A stretch of DNA of 64,000 nucleotides from Lycorma delicatula (taxonomy: Eukaryota > Arthropoda > Insecta > Hemiptera > Fulgoridae), in assembly GCF_047948215.1 (NCBI RefSeq), contig NC_134464.1:32301020-32365019 (forward strand). The letters run 5' to 3'. A program made the translations under genes and the position numbers. This document shows, piece after piece, positions 33,664-44,964 of this stretch. The notes under the pieces are model-generated. The model ran no database searches. It saw only the letters and a program-made list of their open reading frames with translations, and was not told the DNA's origin. Position 1 is the stretch's first letter. Every line of letters starts with the position of its first letter.

Positions 33664-34915
33664 TATTTATAATGACGTTTACAAAGACGAGTACCACGTG
33701 ATTTCTAATTACACGATTCCGTAAACTGAGAATCATTTCTTTGCTAAAAATATTAATACTACCCTTAAATTTAAAATCTTGTCAAGACCATCTCTTAAAG
33801 GAGATTCATTTTTTAAGTGTATCTCATCATTTTACTGAAACTTTTATAATCTTATAAAAAATATTTAACGTTTTCAACTTAAACTTATTTTAAATAACCT
33901 AAGCATTCTAAGCATTTGATGATTAAACCATTTTTAGATAAAATAAAAATATTTCTATTTCCACGATAAAAAATAAATTAAAAACGACTTGCACACTCAA
34001 TTTAAATGAAGAAATTATTTTTATTAATGATATTTCCGGAGCTATTTAAGTTTTTTTTTTTTTTTTTTTTTTTTTTAATTGAGTTTACGCCCAATTATAG
34101 ATACGGTCCTCCATTATTTTTATAATGAAAATAAATGCGTTAGAAAATAAAAAGATTGTCTCGAATTTGAATATACAAACTTTTCCAAGAATAACATGAT
34201 GTTACCCCGTTGCCAACCATTATCAAATATACACTGCGACATTAAAGAGATTAAACTGCGTCCTGTTTTAAACTTTATGAAGATCTATGTAGCAAGCCTG
34301 AAATTATATATACATAAACAAACTACACCATTATCATTTTAGTTTAAAAAAAAGAAAATGTTTTTTATTTTTTCCATTAATAAAAATCTGTGGAAGAAAA
34401 AAAAGTTAAAAATCTAATACAAATTATAATGTAAACGATATTAAAAAGTCATGTATGCGTGTATAAAATAGAGAAAATAAAATAAATTAGTGACAAGGAT
34501 TCCGAAGAAAAGACTGACGTCATTAATTTTAAAGGTGGACAATTTTAGGCAAGAAATTGAGTAAGAGACATCTGCCAAATGAAGGGGGGGATATTACATC
34601 GTGAAAACAAGTAAAAGGTGGTTAAAGTAATGTGAAAAGAAAGACGACGGACGATAGGACAAGTCTTTTCAGTTAAATGACTGTCAATCAGTCTTGATCA
34701 TTTATAGGATGAACTCGCTTAAAGTTGTGAAAGTCAAGAAGATAAATGAAAAGAAAATAAAAGCGAAGAAGGAAAATTAGGACTTGGCAGAAGAAGAGAA
34801 TGGTGCGAGGAGTTTATATGTATTGTCTAATTAATATAAGTAATGTATTATAAAAATAAGGAATTTATAGTAAGTAATAATTTAAAAAATAAAGGAACAA
34901 AAATGTTATCCGGCA
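33664..34915. other. AT-rich stretch with a long poly-T run
   Basis: No gene is recognised. A T-run of about 28 bases lies at 34049-34076. The segment 34560-34800 is purine-rich and may be remnant LINE sequence leading into the next feature. Confidence 0.5.
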
Positions 34916-34919
34916 ATTA

Positions 34920-35420
34920 CTATAACATGTATTTTATTAACAATTGAAAAAAGCGTGTAACAGACTAAACAAGAGTACGTATAGTAAGAACAATAAACTC
35001 CCATTGAAGAAGAGTAGTAAAATATTAAACTGTTGCTTAATGGCATATTTAATATATGGATATCAAAAGCTGGACGCAAAGTCCAGCGTTTGAAGTTGGT
35101 GACAAGAAGAGAAGTTTGGTCACCTGATAAGACAGAGAAGAGAGGAACATATTGAATATAATAAAAAGAGATTCAAGTGGAAATGGACGGGGCAGGTATT
35201 ACGATATAATGGTGGATGATGGACCAATCTTATGATGTGGATTCCCAATTATGATAGGAAGGCAAAAGATGCGATGGCAAGATTAGGTGAGAGTGAAGGT
35301 TGCTGGTCAAAAATGGTAAAAAAAAAACATATAACAGAATGAAATGGCTTAGAAATGGGAGAACACTATGTTGAGAACTGAATCTAGAGCTTGAAAGAAT
35401 TTACTTAAAATCGTTGCTGG
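34920..35420 (+). pseudogene. RTE/CR1-like LINE C-terminal fragment
   Basis: Near 34990-35080 the frame KLPLKKSSKILNCCLMAYLI followed by YGYQKLD is the equivalent of the KxFNQCVLPxxTYGxETW region. RFKWKWTGQVLRYN near 35168-35210 matches the conserved WxGHVxR block and WWTNLMMWIPNYDRK the WTxxxxxWxPxxGKR block; AGQKW follows. The order matches the C-terminus of an ORF2 of the RTE type. Stops and shifts are present. The family assignment is tentative. Confidence 0.62.
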
Positions 35421-36639
35421 AAATTTTATTCATGTTTGAATGTAGGACCATAAGGATGAATATAAGTAGAGCAACTTCTGTAGGTCGGAAAGACTGTTAA
35501 AAGCAAGTATGACATTAAATAAGAATTGTAATAGCAAGCCAAGAAAGAAAGATTATGCATTTACCTGGATAAAGAATTAAGGAAGAGCAAGCAGTAGTTT
35601 GTTTATAGCGTGTGCCCTCAATAAAAACTATCATGTTTGAAAGTAACATGTTGTTTCAAGGAGAAAATATTACTATTAATGAAAAAAAGAAGTGTAATAG
35701 AATAGATTAACTTAGCAAGTATGACAAAGATTGAAGACGTGACATAAATAACAACGGAAAGTACTAAAAAAAAATTTATTAAAGACAGAAATAACAATTT
35801 AAAAAGAACTGATAAGAATCAACAAAAAATTATTTCTATTTAGGGAATTTGAAAATGCAATCAACAAATATCGATTAAAAAATGACTTTTTAGACTAAAC
35901 TTAAATATAGAACGAAAATATTGTCATAATTTTGAATAAGTTATAAGCTTCCTGAAATATGAAGATACCACAAACAATTTCAAAAATTGGAATACTTTTA
36001 TAAAACTATTCAGAATACTTACAGATTCGATCGAGGTGTAAATTTTATAACAGAATAATAATTGTATCATTAAGTTGACATAGCCAAACTTCATCCGGTA
36101 TTTCTAATGTCATATCTAGAATTAATACATAGATTTGATCTCTTAGTTCAACAATACGGTAAGTAAAGATCGAACAAACATTTGAACTTAAATAAATCCT
36201 TATGAAAAAAAAATTCAAGCCAGTGTAATTAAACCAGTAAAGCAGCCATATTTTTAGCTGAATTGAATTGACATTATTAGCGCTCGTGGTGATGGAATTT
36301 TTACTCATGCCATGTGCGAGTCTAAAATTTATATGTTTTCCTTTAAAATGATCTTATATCTTTTTCTATCCTGGAATCACAGCTCTAGAACTTTGCTGCT
36401 GGAAGTAAAGTGTGTGGTAATCGGTCAAAGAATGGGCTATGGCGTTTTTTTGTATTTATCAACATTTCATGACCCAAGGACCCCAAAGAATAAAACAACA
36501 GTAGGGGAGGAGTAAATTCCGCACGCACGTATGTACAAAATAACATAAGTATGGGCGTTGGCGTATGATTAATAACTTTTGACTGGATACACCATTTTTT
36601 ATGACATTTTTTACTGAGAATTAGTGTATATGGGGCAAT
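35421..36639. other. AT-rich stretch without gene
   Basis: I see no coding motif on either strand, only short frames of biased composition. Confidence 0.5.
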
Positions 36640-36860
36640 TTGTCGCAACCCGGGTAGCTAGGAGTTCGCCTGGGTGCTTACTTCGCCAAGATAGGCGTTT
36701 TGGCATCAAGCCCCGGTTAGTTTAGATGTTCGCAGTTAGGATGAGAATGGGTGTGCGGAGAACATGGCGTGGAGCTGCGGTGACGGAGGGTGTTAATGCC
36801 TCGCTCCCGAAAGCGGACCAGAGCAGAGGGAGGAGATAAGGTATGTTTTCGTTAGAGGCT
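36640..36860. other. GC-richer island of unknown nature
   Basis: This 220-bp patch (CCCGGGTAGCTAGGAGTTCG to AGCAGAGGGAGGAGATAAGG) stands out from the AT-rich surroundings. It could be part of a LINE 5' region or other retroelement, but nothing in it is diagnostic. Confidence 0.3.
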
Positions 36861-36960
36861 TATTAAATTGGTGAATCTGTTTCTTGATTTTTAAGTAAAT
36901 CAAGAGGACTTTGAGCAAATTAAATTTTAGGACAAAATTGCCCTAAAATAAGAGTTGCGA

Positions 36961-37461
36961 TCAACACTTATTTTGCTGGTATAAGGATAGTATACCAGTA
37001 TCTTTGGTGTTTAAAAACTCAATCAAGTAATGATCTGAGTGCATACTGAAGTTACATATAGGAAGATTTTTTTTTTGCGAAACCTTCGGTGTTAGAGGAA
37101 GGTTTCGCGACTTCCGCGAATCGGTTAATTTGGTAGTTGGGGGTTGTAAGTTATAGTAGGTGGTCGTGGTTGGAATAGGCCATTCGAAGGCGATAGTTGG
37201 TTGTGTAAATACACTGATGGGAATGTCTGCCGAGGCATTTACATCTGTGCTATCCTGATGACAATGTTGTATTATCAAGTCTAGAGGATCTAAAACACGA
37301 TCTCCAATGAAGCCAATCAGGGCTGGTAATGGACAGGGTGGTGTGAAGACCGGGTATTCCCCTATGGGGTCAGGATGGTAAACGTTAGGGGTCAACATCT
37401 CCAGGTGGTAGAGGAATTTCTTTGGGGTCAATTTTCTCAAAATTTTGTAAACATAGCCCAA
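36961..37461 (-). CDS. Unrecognised 166-codon open frame
   Basis: The frame begins MGYVYKILRKLTPKKF and contains a Pro/Thr-rich middle (PIPTTTTYYNLQPPTTKL). I see no domain, membrane segment or signal peptide. The composition is less AT-driven than the chance frames around it, and an 11-bp perfect hairpin (37077-37108) lies inside it. It may be part of an unidentified retroelement, joined to the GC-richer island at 36640-36860, or simply chance. No promoter or splice structure supports a host gene. Confidence 0.2.
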   Translation of the reverse strand: MGYVYKILRKLTPKKFLYHLEMLTPNVYHPDPIGEYPVFTPPCPLPALIGFIGDRVLDPLDLIIQHCHQDSTDVNASADIPISVFTQPTIAFEWPIPTTTTYYNLQPPTTKLTDSRKSRNLPLTPKVSQKKNLPICNFSMHSDHYLIEFLNTKDTGILSLYQQNKC

Positions 37462-39366
37462 CTTTATATTAAACGCGGTACATGCTTATCTTTTTCATTT
37501 TCAAAAACGTTTTGCCTTCCAAATTCTCCCCCTTCCACGAAAATCTAAAAAAAGCTGTTTTTATTTATTGCATATTTTTAACCGATTTTTTTTCAATTTC
37601 TTCCTAGGCATACTAATAATGTAAACGACACAAAAAAATGTACTTTGGGGGAATATTGAGAATAGGAAAGCCAAACAAAGTTTAAATAAACCGATTTTTT
37701 TTTTACTTAAACTTTTAATAAAAATATTACAGTAAAATTTCATCCTAATGTCCCCCCACCAGGGAAAAAATCTTAGGTCCCTTTTTATTGATTGTACATT
37801 TTTCAAGGGGTTTTTTTTTTAACACAGTAATATGAACACAAATAAAAATATTACCTTAACAGATGATTTTGGAGAATGGAGAAGCAGAACAAAGAAAAAA
37901 ATATCGATTTTTAGAATTTTTTAAACTTTTTCATGTATCATTTTTCTACTATATTAGAATAAATAACCAATGCCAGGAAATATACCCGAACTTTGTTTTT
38001 AACTTTTTAGGTATTATGAATAATTTATTTACGACTTTAAAGCTGTAAAGTTCTTTTTTAATTATTCTATAATTTCTTGGCAGAAAATATTGTGTAAATA
38101 TAATGATGACAAACTTTATTTTCCATATATATTATTCACATAAGAAAGTAACAAACGGATAAAATGAAGTTGAATCTTCGACGGGTAAAATCGATAAAGT
38201 AAATGCTAAATTCTAGAAAATAATTATAACGTAATAATAACTTTAGATATCATTAATCATTTATTAAGATGAAAAAGACAGTATAATTTTAGAAATCGAT
38301 AATAGAGAGAGAAAATACTTTTTAAGTGGTACTTTTTGTAGTTACATATCTATAAACAAGTTGCATAAAAATCACTATAACAACCAAAATATTAAAGTAA
38401 CCTCAATCTTAATCTATTATACGATTAAATATTGTGTGATGCAATCGAATTTTTTATCTAATAATCTACTAAAATTAGGTGTAAGTGTTTTTAATACCGC
38501 AATAAAAAAGTCAATCTATTTATATGTTCAACAAATAAAAAAAAAATTATAAATATTTTACGCAAATTAAAATCTATTGATTTAGTTTGTATATGTATGA
38601 AATATTTGTCTTACCGCATTCGAAAACAGTATAACTTCTTTATAGTTTTCTTGTTTAGTTAAATAAATAAAATGGGATAGAACAAATCCCAATAGAAGTT
38701 CTTTACTAAAGATACTTTATCTCGTTGTGATTTATACATAAAATCACAAAATACTTTTACTATTAATTTATTTTAATTGAATTTAATCATAAAAGTGCGA
38801 AATGCAAAATGTAGAAATAGATTATTAAAAATGACTTTATATTAAAACTAAATGTACAAGCGACTTTGTACACGTTTGAATCGTTTCAAAGAAAAGATTT
38901 TTTCTAACTAATCTAAAAAAAGAAGCAGTGCTTTCAATTCGATACGGATGTAATCTTTTTAATATATGTTTCATTAAACCAACCTTATTCGCTAGCAAAA
39001 GTACCATTTCCATAATTCTTTTAACGTTTTTTAGAGGAAATTTTATTATGGTGATCACATTATAATGTTTTTCAGATAACTTAAGTAAATGATTTAAATA
39101 AAAAAAAAAAAATCATATTGGTATTACACAAAAATTTAATCTCCCGTCTGTTCTGCAGCTGTAACTTTAACGGAAAAAATAGGTCAACAAAAATTTAAGA
39201 GAACTGATTTTTTTTATAAATTCTGTGCTTAAAGGAGAGATTTAAAAAAATAAATAAAAGATTTAAAAGATTTTGGACTTCGCCATGCTGCGAAGTTTAT
39301 TTATTTTTGTTAGAAGGATGTTTGTGCGTATATATGCGGAAGTATGTTTATTTAGTCTTATAACTC
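37462..39366. other. AT-rich stretch without gene
   Basis: Nothing coding or repetitive is recognised over 1.9 kb apart from A/T runs. A small stem, CTTCGC...GCGAAG, occurs near 39277-39294. Confidence 0.5.
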
Positions 39367-39451
39367 TAAACCCACCGGGTTAGTCTAGTGGTGAACGCGT
39401 CTTAGTAAATCAGCTGATTTCGAAGTCGAAATCATATTTCGACTTCGAAAT
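39367..39451 (+). mobile_element. SINE2 head fragment ending in a perfect hairpin
   Basis: CCACCGGGTTAGTCTAGTGG then ATCAGCTGATTTCGAAGTCG is the SINE2 head. Where other copies continue with GAGAGTTCTAAGGTTCAAAT (the B box), this copy folds back. ATTTCGAAGTCGAAAT (39417-39432) is followed by CAT and its exact reverse complement (39436-39451). The rest of the SINE is missing. Confidence 0.75.
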
Positions 39452-41282
39452 ATTCATATTTTTTAAATTTATTTATTTATATAGCCTATGACACTTCCGG
39501 TAACGTAAGGATTCCAACGCGGGTTCATACAACTAAAATAATTTTCAGTTTAAAATATATACTGACATTTTCTATGGTTTAGTGATTTATGCTATTGCAG
39601 TTGTTATTAACAATGTAATAATAATAATAATCTGATTATAAAAGCTGGAAATCGGAAACTGTATGATTATCCGCTGTGAACATAATTATTACAATTTGTA
39701 TAAAGCTACTTAATTATATATCAAATTTATTACCACGCATATGTTCTAATTAAATGAAAAACTATCTCCGTAAACTACAGAACATTAAACTTTTCGTAAA
39801 ATGAAGAAGGAGGCAATTAAATAAAACGAACAATAGCAATTTAACACTTTTAACAATTAATGAAATAGCAAAAACCATTTACACAGGCTTTTTAGTTCCG
39901 TGATAAAAGATAATCTGGTATTAGCAAAAATATACAAATTTATTTATAAGTGTGTTAAGTATCGAAATCGCAAAGATTATAAGTGACATTACCTGATTCA
40001 CGACAGAAAATAACTTAGATATTACCAGGAATAATAATCATACTGTGATAAAAATTCCAGTACAATAGTCAAATATCCTGTTTCATATAAATATGATTAC
40101 CGTAAAGCAGGTGAAATTCAACTTTACAAGTGACAATCTCAAATAAAAAAAATATCATTACTTACAAAGAAAGTAACTCTGTCATTTTACTTGTACTGTA
40201 CATAATTTTATACTACATGCAGCCGCAAAAATAAAGTGAGATGACTGGTGTAATCTAACAAATGAATGTGTACTCTCATGTGTTGCGAAAAAAAAAAGTC
40301 AATGAAGTTCATTTCAATGAAAAAACATTTTTGTATTACATGATGACCTCACAGAAAAAGAATGAAAAAATGTTGGCAAAAAATTAAATGCAAATGAAGT
40401 TTTTTTAACGCGTCATAGAAGACTCAAACGGGTAAAAAATCAAAATAAATTATAAATATTATACTTTTAAAAAAACAAAAACAGCATCATATATTTAATG
40501 GAATACAAAATTTGAAAAAATCAAAATCACATGGTAAACTTTTATTTGTGCAAAAAGGTAAGTAATGAAATTAGATTTTGATGAAGAATTGATAAACCTT
40601 GTTCTAATATGATAAAATAAACCCACAGCAGAGAATGAAAGACAGCATGACGATGAAGACTTGTTAATTTCTCTACTTTCATAAAAACTTATTTCTTCTT
40701 TTATGTACAAGTGTCACAGGAACTGGGGGACTGTAACCTTTAATTTCATCTGATAGTATTGTGCCAGCATTTTCTAGTAATATTGATAGCGGAGCCGGCT
40801 TTTTTATAGAAGCCTCTGTGCCTATGGAACTGTCCAAAGACTAGTTTCCTACCTGTGAATTGCACTATAACGTAAACTAACAACTAATCTGATTACTAGG
40901 AAAAGCTTGTCAACCGATTTCTCTTCGAGGATTATCTAATTCCTTTTTATGAAACATTAAGACAAAACAGCGTCTCTTACAAATTGTGAATATAAAAGAA
41001 TATATTCGTGTTAGATGACTGCACGAATCATAACCAAAACTCCAAGCGTGATGTCTTATCAAATCATTCCTCCAAAGTGTAATGATTTCAATCATACTAA
41101 AGAGTGATTCTACAGCCCGCCGCATATAATTTTAATAAACATATACATATACCTCAATAAAAAAATATTTTTATTTATCATAAATTTATTGTTACAAAAT
41201 AGATATATATATTCGTTTCAAAGTTTTGTAATGTTTATTAAATTTTACTTAGATTAATAAATTATACATAAATCAAACAGTT
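39452..41282. other. AT-rich stretch without gene
   Basis: No coding motif or shared repeat is found. The patch at 40730-40860 is less AT-rich and unclassified. Confidence 0.5.
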
Positions 41283-41660
41283 TTACCCACAAAGATAAAG
41301 ATCGCACGGGGTCAGATCGGGCGAACGTGGAGGCCACGGCAAACAGTCCTGTCATCTGGTACCCGGCGCCCAATTCAGCGATCGGGAAGAATTTCATTCA
41401 ACCGATCACGGACAGCGTTATGCCTGTGAGGAGACGCACTATCTTGTTGCCAAATAAAGTTCTGCGGTTAGTGTTGATGTTGAGGAAAGAGCCATACTCG
41501 TAACCTATCATGATAGTTGATTCCAGGCACACTTGTTTTCACGAAAAACAACTGCCCGCAGATTTGTCTGGATAACCGCAAGAAGTTTTGGGGAATCTCG
41601 TTCACACTGCAATATTTCATGAGGATTTTCTGATCCCCGTGTACGCACATTATGAGTATT
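41283..41660 (-). pseudogene. Tc1/mariner-superfamily transposase fragment, DUF4817 type
   Basis: On the minus strand, alternating frames give RVWLFPQHQH, then FIWQQDSASPHRHNAVRDRL with the second catalytic Asp, then LPWPPRSPDLTPCDLYLCG with the third (PCD). These are the family's WLFPQL, FIxQQDGAPPH and WPPRSPDLTPCDFFLWG blocks. The N-terminal half and the end are absent. It belongs to the same superfamily as the copies at 0.7, 18 and 61.7 kb but reads as a different lineage, with PCD at the third position. Confidence 0.8.
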
Positions 41661-42394
41661 TACTTTTTAATTAATAGTTGATTCGTCATATATGTGGCAT
41701 ATTTTTTTACTATTACGTTTTCAAGTACAAGATCAAATATATTAAACATTACAGTAATGTTACTATATTATTATAATAAGGTAAGCATGAACGAATCAAC
41801 TTGCAGTACTAAAAATTATTTTAAACGTAAGAGGCGAAGTGAAGTACATTTAGATATTTATCTTAACATGCAATGTGATATTATTATGAACAGCTGTTTT
41901 ATTATGGAAATTATTTGTAAAATGTTTTGTAGTATATTAATGTACTACCTGGTTATAGATCAATCTAATAGTATAAATTAAAATATAAAATTTGACGGTT
42001 AACACTTGTACTGGAATTAGAGCAATTTTTCTTATATTTAATTTTGAATTTCACATTTTTATAATTAATAAAATGTAAAACCAGATAAAATCTCAATTCA
42101 AATAGTTTTTTTTAATTCTTAAACAAAAAAAAAAAAAAAAACGATTTCGATAATTCTTCTTTTATTTTGAAAATAAATTATTCCCGTACAGAAATTTTAA
42201 GTTCTTTTTATGCAACTTAAATGAAAAATTTTTTAAAGAAAAACTTTTATAAAAAACTGTTTATAAAGAAAATTTAAAAATATTTCTTCATAAAAAAAAT
42301 TTTTTAAAAATTGTATTCCGTCTTATGCAACTTTAATATTCAAAATATTTTCTCGATAAAATCCATGTAATAAGTCAAGGTGAAAAACTTACTT
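41661..42394. other. AT-rich stretch without gene
   Basis: Only AT-biased sequence and short homopolymers (A-run at about 42126-42141) are seen. Confidence 0.55.
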
Positions 42395-42484
42395 ATGAAA
42401 ATGCCATGCCTGACCGGGATTCGAAACCGGAACCTCTGGAACAAAGACCGAGACGCTACCACTCGCGCTACGGAGACCGGCAAG
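42395..42484 (-). mobile_element. SINE1 head fragment
   Basis: On the minus strand CCGGTCTCCGTAGCGCGAGT, CTCGGTCTTTGTTCC and GGTTTCGAATCCCGGTCAGG are the SINE1 head and B box, diverged. The body and tail are missing: the sequence changes to unrelated AT-rich DNA left of 42395. Confidence 0.75.
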
Positions 42485-42489
42485 TTGAA

Positions 42490-42805
42490 AACCTTTATTT
42501 TCCCGTTTAGCCTCCGGCAATCACTGTCAGATATTACGTCAGACGATGAATGAGGATGATATTTATGTGTGTGAGTAAAATGTAGTCTTGTAAAGTCTCA
42601 GGTCGACATTTCTGAGATGTGTAATTAATTGAATCCCAACCACCAAAGAACACCGGTAGCTACGATCTAGTATTCAAATCAGTATAAAAGCACGTACAAA
42701 GTACGTATAAATGCCTTTACTAGGATTTGAACATTGTAACACTCGACTTCGAAATCAGCTGATTTGCGAAGACGTATTCACCACTAGACCAACACGGTGG
42801 ATTAA
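42490..42805 (-). mobile_element. SINE2 copy, near full length
   Basis: Read on the minus strand it begins CCACCGTGTTGGTCTAGTGG (A-box region), carries ATGTTCAAATCC (a degraded B box), then the body words ATTTGAATACTAGATCGTAG and GGTGTTCTTTGGTGGTTGGG, and the tail with CTGACAGTGATTGCCGGAGG. About 310 bp makes this the longest SINE2 here and the best guide to the family. It lies head-outward next to the R1-type LINE insertion. Confidence 0.85.
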
Positions 42806-43962
42806 GATGAAAAACTTTTTTATTTTTATTTATCTTATTAAACACCCCAAGGCAACCAGCCTCCGCCCGTTAGGACATAGCATGGTCACCTTGCAGTGTC
42901 GTGGCAGCAGTCTCTGCCCCCCCTATCTGCCTCCTACCGGAGGATCTCCCGCCGGGGTCCCCAAAGCCTCTTCAGAGCGAGCCAACCACCTCTGTCGGGC
43001 AGCCAACCCACTCCTCCGCTATGGGGCTACCCTCCCCGTCCCTATCCTACTCGCAGCCGGCACGCCTTCCACGCACCGCTGCCCCCCGCGTTCCCCTCAT
43101 ACCTGAGGGTCCTTAATGCCATCCTCGGGGAGCCCCGACCCCAGCTTCTGGAGCCAGAACACCCTAGACAATAAGGCTACCTCCCTGGGCCCTAATCGTC
43201 GCCACGATTCAACCCCAGCCTCCAGATTTTTTGAGGCTTTTTTTTTTTTTTTTTTATCCAGTGACTGCACGTCACCCATCCAGCGTGCTCCCCAAGCACT
43301 GTTCTGCACACAGTATTCACAGTATATACAATTTCATTCAGAACAAAACACACAATTTCAACACTATAAGATCATGACCCAAATATATCATACATTCGCA
43401 GCATACTCCTCACGCCGCCCTGTGGTCCACAAGGGCGCGCGTGGGAAGTGAAACCCATATACCCCAATCACACTAATTCCCAAAAAACAACAATAATAAC
43501 AATAAAATAATGAAATACAACAATACAATACGACACCGACTCAGTCATCCACCAGAAGCCACACCTCATAGGCGTGCACGCAACCGAGGGGGTTCCTCTT
43601 TAGCCTTCGAGTCCAAAATGGTGTGAGCCAGGTCTGCCGACTCCTGCCATCCCTGTGAGGACCCGACCATCCGCCTGACCACATCGTCGGGTGAGAACGC
43701 CGCTACCCTTCTCCTCTCGACGTCCCACCGGACACAGTCGAACCAAGTGTGTTCGACCGTGTCCACTTCGTCGCTGATCTCCTGCGTTTAAACCTGTGCA
43801 GGTAACTGCCGAAATCGCCGTGGCCCGTGAGCAGCTGGGTGAGGAAATAGTCCACCTCTCCATGCCGTCGCCCCACCCAAGCTCTCACGTCCGGGATCAG
43901 GCGCCTGGTCCACTGGCCCGCCTGACTCACTGCCCATCTCTCCTGCCACCGATGAAAAACTT
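42806..43962 (-). mobile_element. R1-clade LINE insertion, 5'-truncated, with target duplication
   Basis: GATGAAAAACTT occurs at 42806-42817 and again at 43951-43962, bracketing a 1.13-kb GC-rich insertion. Minus-strand order is: C-terminal ORF2 (43930-43566), then a 3' untranslated region of about 740 bp that includes an internal A-run (plus-strand T-run at 43240-43256) and ends in an A-rich tail of TAAATAAAAATAAAAA type at 42818. The composition differs sharply from the surrounding AT-rich DNA. Confidence 0.85.
43566..43930 (-). pseudogene. R1-type ORF2 C-terminus
   Basis: The frame from 43930 reads QWTRRLIPDVRAWVGRRHGE, then VDYFLTQLLTGHGDFGSYLH, the region following the reverse transcriptase in R1-clade LINEs (GHGxFxxYLxRF). 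A frameshift near 43790 moves the sequence to DTVEHTWFDCVRW, the His-Cys part of the terminal zinc knuckle, followed by RRVAAFSPDDVVRRMVGSS and a stop at 43566. The first Cys pair of the knuckle (CxxC) is lost at the frameshift (KRRRSATKW). The rest of ORF2 was never inserted. Confidence 0.82.
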
Positions 43963-43977
43963 AGTGTAACCTTGCCT

Positions 43978-44913
43978 CACGTTCAATAACTTTTCTTTTT
44001 CTTTTTTTTTAACCTCCGGGACCACCGTTAGGTATTTCTTCAGAGAATGATATGAATGATTTGTAGCGTGTGTGAAAATGGCATGGCTGACCGGGATTCG
44101 AATCCGGGACCTCGGGATGGAACGGAACGCAAGAATGGTGGGAGTTTCAATATTTCTCCCTACAAATTGCAGAGCCTGGACAATGTCCCTTGCTGCTGTA
44201 TCTTTCTATTATCGGACGGGTTTCATGGGTTATTTAGTGGCGGTTATAAATTTTAAGTTGTATTTATGGACAAATTTGGTGATGTGCGTTCCTATCTGTG
44301 TGGACCAGCGTGAAAATTGTTCATTGGATCTGACCGTGGAAGCTTTTGAGCCTCGTACTCCCGGCGTGATTCCTTTCAGTCCCTCCGGTGAAGTCCTTTC
44401 GGTGCTAACGCCCTTCGGGCTAGCAGGAATACGCCTACCGGGGCCGTTATTTGGAGGAAGCAATGCGTCCCCTTCTCCGGAGGTGGTCACATCTGCTGAC
44501 TGAATTAAATTGTAAGTTTTGAGGATGGTCGGTAAGAGGATTGTAGATCTTCATCTTCTTTTGTGGTTGCCCTTCGTCCTGTTTCTCTGTTGGGCTCTTC
44601 TACCAAACTCCAATCCGTGGCGGTGGGTCGTGTTGCGGGTCTATTTTCTTCTTTTGTTGATTTCTTCTTTCTTCTTTGGCCCGCACTTTTCGTTGAGTTG
44701 GCAGTAATCGAATTACACGCCACTAACCTTAGAAAGTCCCGTGGCCCGGAAGGGCGGAACAGGGGAAAGTGTAGGTTTCTTCTTTCTTCGGTCTACGGCT
44801 GGTGGCTGCTTGGCTCGTTCCTTCTTCATCTTTCTTGAAAGGTAAAACGAGACCTCCGGATGAAAGGCCGAGACGCAACCACTCGCGCCACGGAGGCCTG
44901 CACGCTCAATAAC
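43978..44913 (-). mobile_element. SINE1 copy split by a later insertion
   Basis: The SINE1 is bounded by CACGTTCAATAAC (43978-43990) and CACGCTCAATAAC (44901-44913). Its tail and B box lie at 43991-44119 and its tRNA-like head at 44851-44900, so it reads on the minus strand. Between them sits a foreign 731-bp block with a 12-bp duplication of SINE1 sequence at each edge. Confidence 0.88.
44120..44850. mobile_element. Unidentified 731-bp GC-richer insertion in SINE1
   Basis: GACCTCGGGATG (44108-44119) and GACCTCCGGATG (44851-44862) flank this block and correspond to a single site in intact SINE1 copies, so this is a genuine insertion. Both strands hold open frames: on the minus strand a lysine/threonine-rich frame from 44723 (RRKKKSTKEENRPATRPT) followed by TTSGEGDALLPPNNGPGRRI to a stop near 44230; on the plus strand a frame ending SNASPSPEVVTSAD at 44503. 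No reverse transcriptase, transposase, LTR or poly-A tail is seen. The minus-strand reading looks like the start of a gag-like ORF1, but I cannot assign it. Confidence 0.65.
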
Positions 44914-44964
44914 CTAGTGTAACCTGGTCTCACGCTTAATAGAATCTAAAGTAAATCAAATCCA

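Noticed and set aside
36045..36515. Small genes at 36045-36308 (minus) and 36312-36515 (plus)
   Set aside because: They are AT-driven frames without domains, splice context or matching repeats.
42840..43560. GC-rich host gene with long open frames (for example 42711-43106 and 43116-43451, plus strand)
   Set aside because: These frames lie antisense in the 3' untranslated region of the R1-type LINE bounded by the GATGAAAAACTT duplication, and they carry no domain.
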